Assembly (NCBI GenBank): GCA_002308815.1
Contig: DBVX01000089.1
Location: 19,072-36,493, forward strand
Source: Bacteroidales bacterium UBA1253
Lineage (GTDB): Bacteria > Bacteroidota > Bacteroidia > Bacteroidales > Paludibacteraceae
Direction: 5' to 3'
Length of the DNA: 17,422 nucleotides
A model generated the notes under the pieces. It ran no database searches, was not told the origin of the DNA, and saw nothing but the letters and a program-made list of their open reading frames with translations. Positions 6,786 through 15,194 of this stretch are shown piece after piece; the stretch's first letter is position 1, and the number at the start of each line of letters is the position of its first letter. Both the position numbers and the translations under genes were made by a program.

Positions 6786-9700
6786 TCACTTTTTTGTCCT
6801 ACTATCCTCCTGATTCTTCCGCTCGCGCTCCTGCTTCCGTATGCGACGTGCGGCGGCCTTGCGTCCGGCATCCCCCCAGTTGAAGTCATGCCGGTAAATC
6901 AGCCCTACCCCCTGCACTGTATTCGCCTGCTTGAGCGAGTACTTGTCCACCGTATGAGTGAATCCTTTGACGCGCAGTTTGCCGTCATCGGTCAGTTCAT
7001 ACTCTATGTCCACATCGCCGAAGAACGGACGGTTGCTCAAGTCGTTATAGCGATAACCTACATTTCCGTTGATACTCAAACGGTTGATAGGACGAATCTG
7101 AAATTGTGTCTCATATTCCTGACTGGCGGATTCCCCTTCACCGTCTGTTCGGAAATTGAAACCTATGGAAACCATATCCGTCACACGAGACAGCCACGAG
7201 TTGATCTGCCCTGTCACAGTGGATGAGAGAAGCGAATATGTATCATTGATGCCGGATGTAGCCGTTTGCATATATTCAGGCGTGAAGAAACGATTGAAGA
7301 CCAGCAGATAGATGACCTGCCGCATCAGCATCTCATCGCTGTTTATGACCGACTTGACCTGCGATGACACCGTTTCGTCGGAATGCGGAAGTTCGATGCC
7401 AAAACGGAGGGTGGGATTGGTCAGACGATCAGTGAGATAAACAAGGCATTCCACCGGTACGGACGGGCGGTTGGTGGCCAGTTGGGAAACATCGCTGCCA
7501 AAGAGGTCTCGCAGAGAGGCGGTAACAGCGTAACGGGCCGCAACATCCAGCATAGGAGCCACCGGTTCACCGCTCCAAATAATGGTTGAGCCATCGGCTA
7601 TGCGGAAATCGCGGCGGATAATATTGGCGGCTGTATAGGAGAACAATCCCTGCCGGATGGTATAGGCTCCGTAAAGCTGCACATCCGACCGTTCAGCATC
7701 CCATCTAAGACGCAGGTTCCCATTCCCTTTTCCGGCAATGCCATCGCCCGTACGGGAATCAAAAAGCAGATGCACAGTGGCGGCTGGTGTCACATCCAGA
7801 TTGAGATTCATCAGAAACGGGTTGGTCAGCCGCGCAGACTCTTCGGAAAGCACGGGTCGGGACTCGGTCGCTTCGGGTTGGGAAAACTCAATAAAACTGT
7901 TGTCGGCTGCCTCGGAAGCGACTCCTGTATTGAAATAGAAGTCGGATTTGCCGCGTGTCGCAGCATTGGCATCCAGAAATGTCCCTTTCACATCATCTCC
8001 GTATATGTGTACATCGCCAGTGGCATACACCTTGCCATAGACCCGCTGCTGCGGCTGGTAAGGCAGGTCAAGTACCATCATATTGCGCGCATTGATACGC
8101 AGATCATACGCGAAATCTCTTTCAAACATACAGTGCGTGACCTTTCCGTCAAGAGTTCCCCAATTTCCTTCGTCATCACGCGCACGGATATGCGGGAAAG
8201 CGATATAGGCAGTGTCAAGAATTACAGAGTCTGTGAATGTGTATCGCACATTGGTGGCTGGTACGGTAAGATGAGCGTTTCTTCCCAGCAGACGGGCACG
8301 AACCCACGTTTCATAATGGCGGCCGTAAACCCCCAACCAACCATAGCCCCTGCCGCCTATGTCGGACAGGATACGGCTGGTCCAATGGTTGATCAGGTGA
8401 AGATCGGCGGAGTCAAGTTTCATATCCAGTTCCCAATACTTTTCTTCGGGGATGACTTTTCCCTTCAAATCCACTATGGTGCGGTTGTCCTGTCTCGCCA
8501 AGCCGCCTATCAGTATCTGCTTATTGTCGCGATCCAGAGAAGCCGTGGCATCAACAGATCCCAACAACGTGCTGTTGAGATACCCGTCCGGCATGTGCAC
8601 TTTTGCTTCAAGCATCGGTCCGGATAGCAGCGAATACAGCGTCACCCACCCCGTCATTTCACCATCGGCGGTAATAGCCCTTTCGAGGTCGAAATTGCGC
8701 ATAACATACCCTAAACGGACTTTATTCATGTCTATCCGTACAGAATCGGTCATACGAGGGGAGGCAATGCCGTTGGCACGGATGAACTGCGAAGGACTGG
8801 AAAGAGCGAAACCGGTGACAGTAACGCTTGTATCCACTGCGGCATATTCCACACGCGCTTCATCAAGTGTCCACAACGTGTCCCTGAAGAGGAAAGACGA
8901 AGGTAAAATGTGAACACTGGCAAAAGGATGTCCGGCATAGCGGTCAAGACGCGCCAAAGCCTGTACCTCAGATGCCGGACGGGCGGCATCTGTTTCTGAG
9001 AAACGACAAGTCAGGAACAGCGAGTCACGACAGGCATCCAACAAGATACTTGTTTCCGTGTCCTCCACTCTGAGCCGTGACGAATCATTTAGCAAAGGAT
9101 GTTCAACAAGCGACAGCGCAAGTGTGGCTTTGTCCTTCTGCTGTGCCATAGAGAGCGTAATATCTCTGATTTCCAGTTGGCGGCTGGCAAGTGTCGGCAC
9201 CAGCATCTGCAACCCTTGCTTGCTTTCCGACTCATGAATAAATCCCTTGAATGTCTGCTTGTCCGGCAGACGGATATCCTTTTGGGTCAATATACGGACT
9301 ATACTGTCTGCATGATGGATATTGCAGTAGAAATCGAGGTCGTTAGGCTTATGCTTTGCGGGCGGTTTTTGCATCAGACACGGAAATAGCGAATAAGCGT
9401 ACTGATACAGGGTCTGAGGAAGAGTGGTCCAACGAAACTTCCCCTTGATGCCGGCATTTACAAAATCCGAGACGCATTGCAGACTGTTCTCTTTCCCGTT
9501 TCCAGTCAGCTGGACAGTCATCTCCTGCATGGCACATTGACTGCCGTTATTGGCAAGAAGGAACGACTCGACAGAAAGCCGTCCGTTGAGGTTGTCCGCC
9601 CAGGTCTTTTTATCCCCTTTTGCAACCAAGTCCAAGTCCGCATGCAACCGCAGATCCTGATTCTTCACATCAGGCAGCAGATGCAGACAGCCCAGACGAA

Positions 9701-11006
9701 GGTGGTTGATTTGTAACTGTGCATTGACTGCCGGATTATCCGCCTTCAGACGCAGACTGCCGGAAAGCGACACATCCATATTCGGGTCATCGGAAGTAAG
9801 AACGCCACAAACCGTATTGTCTGACAAGGAGGCTTGCAACCGCAAATCCCGGTATGTATAATCCTTAAAGACAAAACTTCTCACATCAACAGTCCCTTGC
9901 GCCTCCACGGGCTTTCCTTTTTGGTAACGCACGTCCACGTTACCTTGCATTGAAAGGTCTCCGAGCGGCACACTTGGCACCAGTTGGTGAAGACGGAGAT
10001 GCTCTGTCCCTACCTGACCAACGAGCCTAATATCGGAGAAAGCGGTGTCAGTACGAAGTTGCGCGTGGGTGAAAACCGACCCTATATCCGTACTAAAAGC
10101 ACCATTGAGCGAAAGATTATCCAATCGCCCTCCTATATTCCCGCGATAATGAATATCCCCGAAATACGACATCTCATCAGGCAACTGAACGGGACGGTGC
10201 AGAAAATCGGTCAACAAATCCTGTAACAAGATGCGGTTGCAATACAGATCATCGCAATCAATTTCCGTCATAAGCCGATCACGCTGAAGCGGATGCCGGA
10301 TTCTAAACCTTCCTGCAAGCATCGGATACCCCCTGTAAGAGAAATTCAATCCGTCCGCTATCAGCGAGTCTGTCGAGCCGCGGAAAACCCCTTCCGCCAC
10401 GGCATCCACATCCTGCAGACAGACACGGACGGACAGACGATCCACAACAGCCTGCACGCTGTCCGCCGAATAGACAGGCAGACGGAGCTGCAAATCCAAT
10501 GGAAATACCTGCACATCATAGCCGGCAGGCACGAAATTGTAACGGATACGGGCCTGACTGACAGCGACACTTCTCACTCGCAGCGGCATATCAAAGGGCT
10601 GTTCCTGAGATGCGGGAGAGAAGGCATCTACGAGGAAACCGTAGTTGGCTCCGCACGTGTCCTCCCACAGCGACACATAGGGATTCTCTATACTGACAGA
10701 CGTGAAATCCAGTTCGTTTTTCCGCAGTGCCACAGGATTGAAACGGATGTCCAGCCGGGGTATCCACACCAGCGTGTCCCCCTGCCGGTCGCTCATATAA
10801 ACCTCCTCCAACAGCAGACGGTTCAGAAAGCGGAACCGGAAACGGCGTATCTGTATGTCCGCATCCAGCCGTTCTGACAACTGACCGGTAATCAGCCTTA
10901 TTACTGCCGTCTGCACTCTTTCGCTGCGCAGCAAAACAGCCACCGTCCCTGCCAGCAGCCCGACAGAGAGCAGAATCACTCCCGCTATGCGCAACGCTCT
11001 TCTCAT
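6786..11006 (-). CDS. tamB: TamB/YtfN-family translocation and assembly module protein (DUF490)
   Basis: A 1406-residue envelope protein. One signal-anchor helix (about residues 7-27, IAGVILLSVGLLAGTVAVLL) is followed by an AsmA-like N-terminal region and more than a thousand residues of repetitive amphipathic beta strands, as expected for the lipid-conducting beta-taco of the TamB/AsmA (RDBL) family. The DUF490/TamB domain covers roughly residues 1075-1385, with typical stretches GNLRLRWD, YTIRQGLFSY and VIYLLVFNRFF. It ends in a highly charged Lys/Arg tail (RKAAARRIRKQERERKNQ). In proteobacteria TamB pairs with the Omp85 protein TamA and is implicated in phospholipid transport to, and protein assembly in, the outer membrane. 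No TamA-like gene is in the window. The start at 11006 is chosen because it precedes the signal anchor and gives an ATGA overlap with truA; the frame runs on upstream inside truA. Confidence 0.9.
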   Translation of the reverse strand: MRRALRIAGVILLSVGLLAGTVAVLLRSERVQTAVIRLITGQLSERLDADIQIRRFRFRFLNRLLLEEVYMSDRQGDTLVWIPRLDIRFNPVALRKNELDFTSVSIENPYVSLWEDTCGANYGFLVDAFSPASQEQPFDMPLRVRSVAVSQARIRYNFVPAGYDVQVFPLDLQLRLPVYSADSVQAVVDRLSVRVCLQDVDAVAEGVFRGSTDSLIADGLNFSYRGYPMLAGRFRIRHPLQRDRLMTEIDCDDLYCNRILLQDLLTDFLHRPVQLPDEMSYFGDIHYRGNIGGRLDNLSLNGAFSTDIGSVFTHAQLRTDTAFSDIRLVGQVGTEHLRLHQLVPSVPLGDLSMQGNVDVRYQKGKPVEAQGTVDVRSFVFKDYTYRDLRLQASLSDNTVCGVLTSDDPNMDVSLSGSLRLKADNPAVNAQLQINHLRLGCLHLLPDVKNQDLRLHADLDLVAKGDKKTWADNLNGRLSVESFLLANNGSQCAMQEMTVQLTGNGKENSLQCVSDFVNAGIKGKFRWTTLPQTLYQYAYSLFPCLMQKPPAKHKPNDLDFYCNIHHADSIVRILTQKDIRLPDKQTFKGFIHESESKQGLQMLVPTLASRQLEIRDITLSMAQQKDKATLALSLVEHPLLNDSSRLRVEDTETSILLDACRDSLFLTCRFSETDAARPASEVQALARLDRYAGHPFASVHILPSSFLFRDTLWTLDEARVEYAAVDTSVTVTGFALSSPSQFIRANGIASPRMTDSVRIDMNKVRLGYVMRNFDLERAITADGEMTGWVTLYSLLSGPMLEAKVHMPDGYLNSTLLGSVDATASLDRDNKQILIGGLARQDNRTIVDLKGKVIPEEKYWELDMKLDSADLHLINHWTSRILSDIGGRGYGWLGVYGRHYETWVRARLLGRNAHLTVPATNVRYTFTDSVILDTAYIAFPHIRARDDEGNWGTLDGKVTHCMFERDFAYDLRINARNMMVLDLPYQPQQRVYGKVYATGDVHIYGDDVKGTFLDANAATRGKSDFYFNTGVASEAADNSFIEFSQPEATESRPVLSEESARLTNPFLMNLNLDVTPAATVHLLFDSRTGDGIAGKGNGNLRLRWDAERSDVQLYGAYTIRQGLFSYTAANIIRRDFRIADGSTIIWSGEPVAPMLDVAARYAVTASLRDLFGSDVSQLATNRPSVPVECLVYLTDRLTNPTLRFGIELPHSDETVSSQVKSVINSDEMLMRQVIYLLVFNRFFTPEYMQTATSGINDTYSLLSSTVTGQINSWLSRVTDMVSIGFNFRTDGEGESASQEYETQFQIRPINRLSINGNVGYRYNDLSNRPFFGDVDIEYELTDDGKLRVKGFTHTVDKYSLKQANTVQGVGLIYRHDFNWGDAGRKAAARRIRKQERERKNQEDSRTKK

Positions 11007-11779
11007 CCTTTTACAAATATATCTTCCGGATATTCCACTTTCACCAGATACAACCCTTCTGCGGGGGCGGACTGACCGGCGGCACACCTGTTTCTTGCAG
11101 CCACTACTTCGGCAAACTGACCGGCTGTCATTCTTCCTCGCCCCACCTCAAAGAGCGTGCCGACCACGGCACGTACCATATTCCGCAGAAAACGGTCAGC
11201 CTCTATCGTAAAAACGGCTTCCTCTCCACCTGTCTGCTCCCACTTGGCATGCCGGACGGTGCAAAATGTGGTTTTGACATCCGTATGCACCTTGCAGAAA
11301 GACGCGAAGTCGTGTCTGCCAATCAGCAGCCGTGCCGCCTCATTCATCCGCCCGAAATCCAATCCGGCAGCTACCCGCGCTACACGACCGTACAGGAAAG
11401 GATTCTTACAGGCAGCCAAATAATACTCGTATGTGCGCGACAGCGCACTATACCGCGCATGAGCATCCTCCCGGACGGGTACAATCCCATGCACGGCTAT
11501 CGAATGCGGGAGCAGACTGTTAAGCCGCGCCGCCAGATTTGGCAAACCGGGAAGCGGACGTATCGTCCCTTCATCGCCTGCATCCCAATCCCAGTGTGCC
11601 CACATCTCCTGAGCATGCACACCCGCGTCTGTCCGTCCCGCGAAAGTCAGAGTGACAGGTGCGCGCAGGAGAGTGGCCATCGCCCTCTCCATCACCTCCT
11701 GTACCGTCACGCCGTTTGGTTGATACTGCGAACCGTGGAAATCAGTGCCGACGTACGAAAAACGAATGAAGTAACGCAT
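11003..11779 (-). CDS. truA: tRNA pseudouridine(38-40) synthase
   Basis: Makes pseudouridine at positions 38-40 of the anticodon arm of many tRNAs. The 258-residue protein carries the catalytic motif FAGRTDAGVHA (46-56) with nucleophile Asp51, the RTYEYYL strand typical of TruA, and the C-terminal RFLRNMVRAVVGTLFEVG helix that contacts RNA. The start MRYFIRFSYVG at 11779 is preferred over a frame extension to 11812 because homology begins there. The gene overlaps the flippase by 38 nt at its 5' end and tamB by four bases (ATGA) at its 3' end, so translation of all three is probably linked. There is nothing unusual in the protein itself; being locked between two membrane-protein genes is the notable part. 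Confidence 0.95.
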   Translation of the reverse strand: MRYFIRFSYVGTDFHGSQYQPNGVTVQEVMERAMATLLRAPVTLTFAGRTDAGVHAQEMWAHWDWDAGDEGTIRPLPGLPNLAARLNSLLPHSIAVHGIVPVREDAHARYSALSRTYEYYLAACKNPFLYGRVARVAAGLDFGRMNEAARLLIGRHDFASFCKVHTDVKTTFCTVRHAKWEQTGGEEAVFTIEADRFLRNMVRAVVGTLFEVGRGRMTAGQFAEVVAARNRCAAGQSAPAEGLYLVKVEYPEDIFVKG

Positions 11780-13241
11780 TGATTTCCTCCGATAAACTAC
11801 ATTTATACGCAATCAGACAGAATCCCCCTATCAGCACCACGCTACGCAAAATACTGCCTAACCACACACTACCATCCGGCAGAAAACACATCCACAGGTA
11901 GTTAAGTACAAGCACTCCGCCCAAGAGAGCCAGCGTCCCAATTTCCGTACCGCAGAAAGGTGACAGACGCATCCTGCGGAATACCACTCCAACCACCAGC
12001 ACACTGTACAACATATAGGATAACAGGTTGCTCAAAGCCGAACCGTTCATCCCATATCTCGGTATCAGCCAATTGTTAAGCACTATGGCTGATACGGTCA
12101 GCACCAGCGAGAAGAGCAGTGTGAAGCCGTAATACCTCCCGTACGTCAGTGCCGTGACCGACACCTGCACCGTAGCCAGCAGCAGTTGTGAGAGACCCAG
12201 AATGAAAACAGTCCGGCGTGCCAAAGCATACGTTTCCCCGTTGGGAAGGATATGGAAGATAAGGTCTATATTGACCCACAAAAGCAGAAAAATGAGGCTT
12301 CCGACCAGCAGCATCGAATTGGTAACCTGCCGCATCAACCGCTGCGCGCCGGCGTTATCCCTCTCCTTGAGCGCGGATGCCAGTTGGGGCGAGGCAATGG
12401 CTGTAAGCGAGCGGTAGGGTATGGACACCATCACCGCCATATAGGTGGCGATGGCGAAGATTCCTGTATAGTCCAACCCCATCTTGGCGGTCACGAAGAA
12501 AGATGACAGCATAGGCGCGAAAACGGATGCAAGAGCGGACAGCACCAGAAAAGCCATATAGCGAAAATACGAGACAATCAGCGGCCTGTTGGCACGCAGA
12601 AAAGGAATGTCCGGACCGAAACGTATATGCCCGATATGGCACACGTACACGACGTTAATCAGACTGGCAAGCGCATAAGTGACACACAGAGCCACAACAA
12701 AGCCGTCCATTGACAGCAGACGGAAGGCATACATCAGATATGACACCAGCAGTCCAAGACGCACTCCCACCTCACGGACGGCACGGGGTACCACAATGCG
12801 CATCAGCACGTTGGCGTTGCTCTCGAACACCGTCTCATAAAGCATGAAAAACGCCAGCGGCAAAACGAAATACCAGTAATCGACAAAGAGAGGAGATTTT
12901 TCGCCGAACCAATGTTCCACCGGCATCCGGCACAGCCGGAATACCAGCGCGAAGAGGAGGAAACCCGCCAGTGGAATCACCAGTGTCCAGAAAAAGAAGC
13001 CATGGTGGTGGTTGTTAGCCTTGTCCTTGAAGTAAGGAAAGAAGCGGATGATGGCAGACGAACTACCCAATTGAGCCAGACCGACCAGCAGCGTGGCGGA
13101 ATCGATGAGGACACGCGCCAGACCAATCTCCTCGGCTGTAAGGAAACGCGTGAGCACAAAAAAAGTCGTTACGAAACCTATCGCCACGCCTATATATGTG
13201 GCGATAGTGCCTCGCAACGACTGTCGTGCTATAATTCCCAT
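11742..13241 (-). CDS. MOP-superfamily polysaccharide/oligosaccharide flippase (Wzx-like)
   Basis: A 499-residue integral membrane protein with about 12-14 hydrophobic helices and short polar loops. The opening MGIIARQSLRGTIATYIG and the following LTRFLTAEEIGLARVL segment are the usual start of Bacteroidetes polysaccharide-export (PST/Wzx) transporters of the MOP (MATE/Wzx/MurJ) superfamily, which flip lipid-linked sugars across the inner membrane. No glycosyltransferase, polymerase or sugar-nucleotide gene surrounds it, so it is not part of a visible capsule or O-antigen locus and its substrate cannot be told. MurJ, the lipid II flippase, is a related but distinct family; the start of this protein looks like PST rather than MurJ. 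The gene begins 31 nt after the FKBP lipoprotein gene and its last 38 nt lie within truA. Confidence 0.85.
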   Translation of the reverse strand: MGIIARQSLRGTIATYIGVAIGFVTTFFVLTRFLTAEEIGLARVLIDSATLLVGLAQLGSSSAIIRFFPYFKDKANNHHHGFFFWTLVIPLAGFLLFALVFRLCRMPVEHWFGEKSPLFVDYWYFVLPLAFFMLYETVFESNANVLMRIVVPRAVREVGVRLGLLVSYLMYAFRLLSMDGFVVALCVTYALASLINVVYVCHIGHIRFGPDIPFLRANRPLIVSYFRYMAFLVLSALASVFAPMLSSFFVTAKMGLDYTGIFAIATYMAVMVSIPYRSLTAIASPQLASALKERDNAGAQRLMRQVTNSMLLVGSLIFLLLWVNIDLIFHILPNGETYALARRTVFILGLSQLLLATVQVSVTALTYGRYYGFTLLFSLVLTVSAIVLNNWLIPRYGMNGSALSNLLSYMLYSVLVVGVVFRRMRLSPFCGTEIGTLALLGGVLVLNYLWMCFLPDGSVWLGSILRSVVLIGGFCLIAYKCSLSEEINALLHSFFVRRH

Positions 13242-13272
13242 TGCCGCTACATCATAGTATGCGTCTGATCTG

Positions 13273-14529
13273 TTACTTCTCTATCTCCAGCAACTCCACA
13301 TCAAAGATAAGCGTGCTGTAAGGCGGAATATTTCCGGTGGCACGGCTACCGTAACCCAACTCCTGCGGGATATAGAAACGGAACTTCGACCCTACGGGCA
13401 TCAATTGCAAACCTTCTGTCCAACCACTGATTACCTGATTCAGACCAAAAGATGTCGGCTCGCCACGATCCACGCTGCTGTCAAACACAGTACCGTCAAT
13501 CAGTGTGCCGTGGTAGTGCACCTTAACGCGGTCGGTCGCCTCCGGCTTCTTCCCTTTGCCCATCGTCAGAACCTCATACTGGAGACCGCTTTCCGTAACC
13601 TGCACGCCTTCCTTCAGTTTGTTGGCTTCGAGGAAACGCTCGCCCTCCCCTTTGGTGTCGCCGTACTTGAGGAAATTGATAGTTGTCTGGATGAACTCGC
13701 CGGCAGTCTGCTGGTCAAACTGGGTGTCGTGCCCCTTCATACCGTTGATGAACCCCTGCTTGATAAGCGGGAAACGGGTTTCCAGTTTGGGTTCGCCTAC
13801 CAGCCCCGTGGATTCCTGCTCCTTGATGGTCTTACCGATCTGCTCACCCATATTCACCATCTGGAGATTGATAACATTCATCTTGAGGGCTTTGTTCACC
13901 TGTCTGACAAACTCTTTCTGCTCCTCGCCTGTGGAATCAGATGCCAGCACGTACATCTTGATCTCGCTGCCGTTCATCAGACCAAACGCATAGTTGATGC
14001 TGTCCGTGAAGTCCTTCAGCGCTACGGCTTTCACCTTGTCGGGGCATTTGCCCTTGATGGCTTTGCCCGCCTCAACGGAATCATTCGCCATCATTGATGC
14101 CTGATACTGCGACTGGAAGTACTCCTTGGCGGCATCGCTGTTCATTACGGCGGTGTCTCCGTTCATACCGTTCACCATACCCTGCAGCAACACTCTCTCG
14201 TTGAGCTGCCACTTTTTGTTCTCCGCCAGACCGCTTTTCTCAAACGACTTAACCGCCATTCCGATGTTCTTTCCCACGGAAGCCGCTTCGCTCAGTTCCT
14301 CCACCTTGCCGTCGTATCCGCGTTGGAGCGCATCAATGAACTCGGCAATCGCCGCATCGCTGCTGTCCTGCTGAAGCTGCTGCATCTTCAGCATCGCTCC
14401 ATTCACATAACCCAGCGCATAATTAACAGAGTCCTGCACATCGTTAAGTACCACGTCCTGCGCCTTGTACGAACTTCCGCAGCTAACCATAACCAGTGCG
14501 GCTGCGAACAAATAAATAGTCTTTTTCAT
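13273..14529 (-). CDS. FKBP-type peptidyl-prolyl isomerase lipoprotein with duplicated N-terminal domain
   Basis: A 418-residue FkpA-like prolyl isomerase and likely periplasmic chaperone. The start at 14529 gives a signal peptide MKKTIYLFAAALVMVSC with the lipidated Cys at 17; the frame is open upstream but without signal character. Instead of one FKBP_N domain it has two: the first opens DSVNYALGYVNG (33-44) and closes LLQGMVNGMNG (114-124), the second opens DSINYAFGLMNG (176-187) and closes LIKQGFINGMKG (255-266). The catalytic FKBP domain occupies about 312-417 and keeps the binding-pocket residues Tyr339, Phe349, Asp350, Trp370 and Tyr393, so it should be active. It lies 73 nt downstream of a second FKBP gene and 31 nt upstream of the flippase. 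Extra N-terminal domains would be expected to affect dimerisation or client binding. Confidence 0.92.
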   Translation of the reverse strand: MKKTIYLFAAALVMVSCGSSYKAQDVVLNDVQDSVNYALGYVNGAMLKMQQLQQDSSDAAIAEFIDALQRGYDGKVEELSEAASVGKNIGMAVKSFEKSGLAENKKWQLNERVLLQGMVNGMNGDTAVMNSDAAKEYFQSQYQASMMANDSVEAGKAIKGKCPDKVKAVALKDFTDSINYAFGLMNGSEIKMYVLASDSTGEEQKEFVRQVNKALKMNVINLQMVNMGEQIGKTIKEQESTGLVGEPKLETRFPLIKQGFINGMKGHDTQFDQQTAGEFIQTTINFLKYGDTKGEGERFLEANKLKEGVQVTESGLQYEVLTMGKGKKPEATDRVKVHYHGTLIDGTVFDSSVDRGEPTSFGLNQVISGWTEGLQLMPVGSKFRFYIPQELGYGSRATGNIPPYSTLIFDVELLEIEK

Positions 14530-14602
14530 TGTTTTTTGATAGTTATATTTGATTGTTTTCGAGTATGTTTTCTTCCGAACAAGTGGAAATGCCATCTCCG
14601 TC

Positions 14603-15112
14603 CTATTCAATACCAAGCAGCTCTACCGTAAAGACCAGCGCGGCATAAGGGGGGATGCTTCCGCCTGCGCCCTGCTCGCCGTAGCCGAGTTGATAAGGGA
14701 TATAGAGTTTGTATTTCGAACCGACGGACATAAGTTGCAGTCCTTCCGTCCAACCTTTTATGACTTGATTAAGACCGAATTTAATGGGTTTGCCACGACG
14801 GTAACTGCTGTCGAACACCGTGCCGTCAATCAGCGTACCCTCGTAGTGTACCTTCACGGTGTCGGTGGCTTTCGGCTTCTGACCGATTGTGGCTTCCAGC
14901 ACCTCGTACTGCAGTCCGCTGGCGGTTGTCGTGACCTCCGCGCGCTTGCCGTTCTCCGCAAGGAACTTCTCGCCGTCCGCCTTCGCGTTCCTACCCGCAT
15001 TGAGAGTCTGCTCCACACCACGGCGGAACGCATCATAATCCAGTTCCTGTATGCCATACTGCTGCATCACACCGGCAACCTGAACACCCAATTGGAAACT
15101 TACTTCGTTCAT
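14603..15112 (-). CDS. Small FKBP-type peptidyl-prolyl isomerase, apparently cytosolic
   Basis: A 169-residue prolyl cis-trans isomerase. The start MNEVSFQLGVQVAG at 15112 lacks a signal peptide; an upstream frame extension to 15175 would add a hydrophobic-looking N-terminus, but it runs through the promoter-like box at 15141-15148, so it is not favoured. Residues 1-50 look like a shortened FKBP_N domain (first helix plus DYDAFRRGVEQTL), missing the second half that relatives usually carry. The FKBP fold (about 64-168) keeps Tyr90, Phe100, Asp101, Trp121 and Tyr144. Its catalytic domain is very close to that of the next gene: GTLIDGTVFDSS, FGLNQVI-GWTEGLQLM and VGSK are shared. This is the first gene of the minus-strand run, 82 nt after the riboflavin synthase stop. 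Confidence 0.9.
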   Translation of the reverse strand: MNEVSFQLGVQVAGVMQQYGIQELDYDAFRRGVEQTLNAGRNAKADGEKFLAENGKRAEVTTTASGLQYEVLEATIGQKPKATDTVKVHYEGTLIDGTVFDSSYRRGKPIKFGLNQVIKGWTEGLQLMSVGSKYKLYIPYQLGYGEQGAGGSIPPYAALVFTVELLGIE

Positions 15113-15140
15113 ATTGACACAATTAATAATATAAAACGCG

Positions 15141-15148
15141 CAAAGGTA
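15141..15148 (-). promoter_or_regulatory. Candidate -7 box (TACCTTTG) for the FKBP-flippase-truA-tamB-yifB run
   Basis: On the minus strand, TACCTTTG at 15148-15141 matches the Bacteroidetes -7 consensus TAnnTTTG and leaves 28 nt to the small FKBP start codon. The nearest upstream TTTG (15176-15173) is 24 nt away, outside the usual 19-21 nt, so the -33 half is not convincing. Placement and leader length agree with the other two promoters in the window. Confidence 0.5.
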
Positions 15149-15194
15149 ATGTAAAAGACAGAATAATACACGCAAAGTGCAAAAAAACTATTTT

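Noticed and set aside
7770..8627. Open frame of 285 codons on the plus strand opposite tamB, and similar ones at 5564-6427, 10293-10877 and 13405-14097.
   Set aside because: All lie wholly inside well-supported minus-strand genes, lack domain-like sequence, and have no promoter of their own.
11742..13241. Capsule or O-antigen locus, suggested by the flippase.
   Set aside because: No glycosyltransferase, polymerase, sugar-nucleotide or regulator gene is nearby; the neighbours are housekeeping genes.
15113..15194. A/T-rich symmetric stretch after ribE (around 15181-15197) as a terminator.
   Set aside because: It is only A-run against T-run with no G/C stem, so it does not qualify as an intrinsic terminator.
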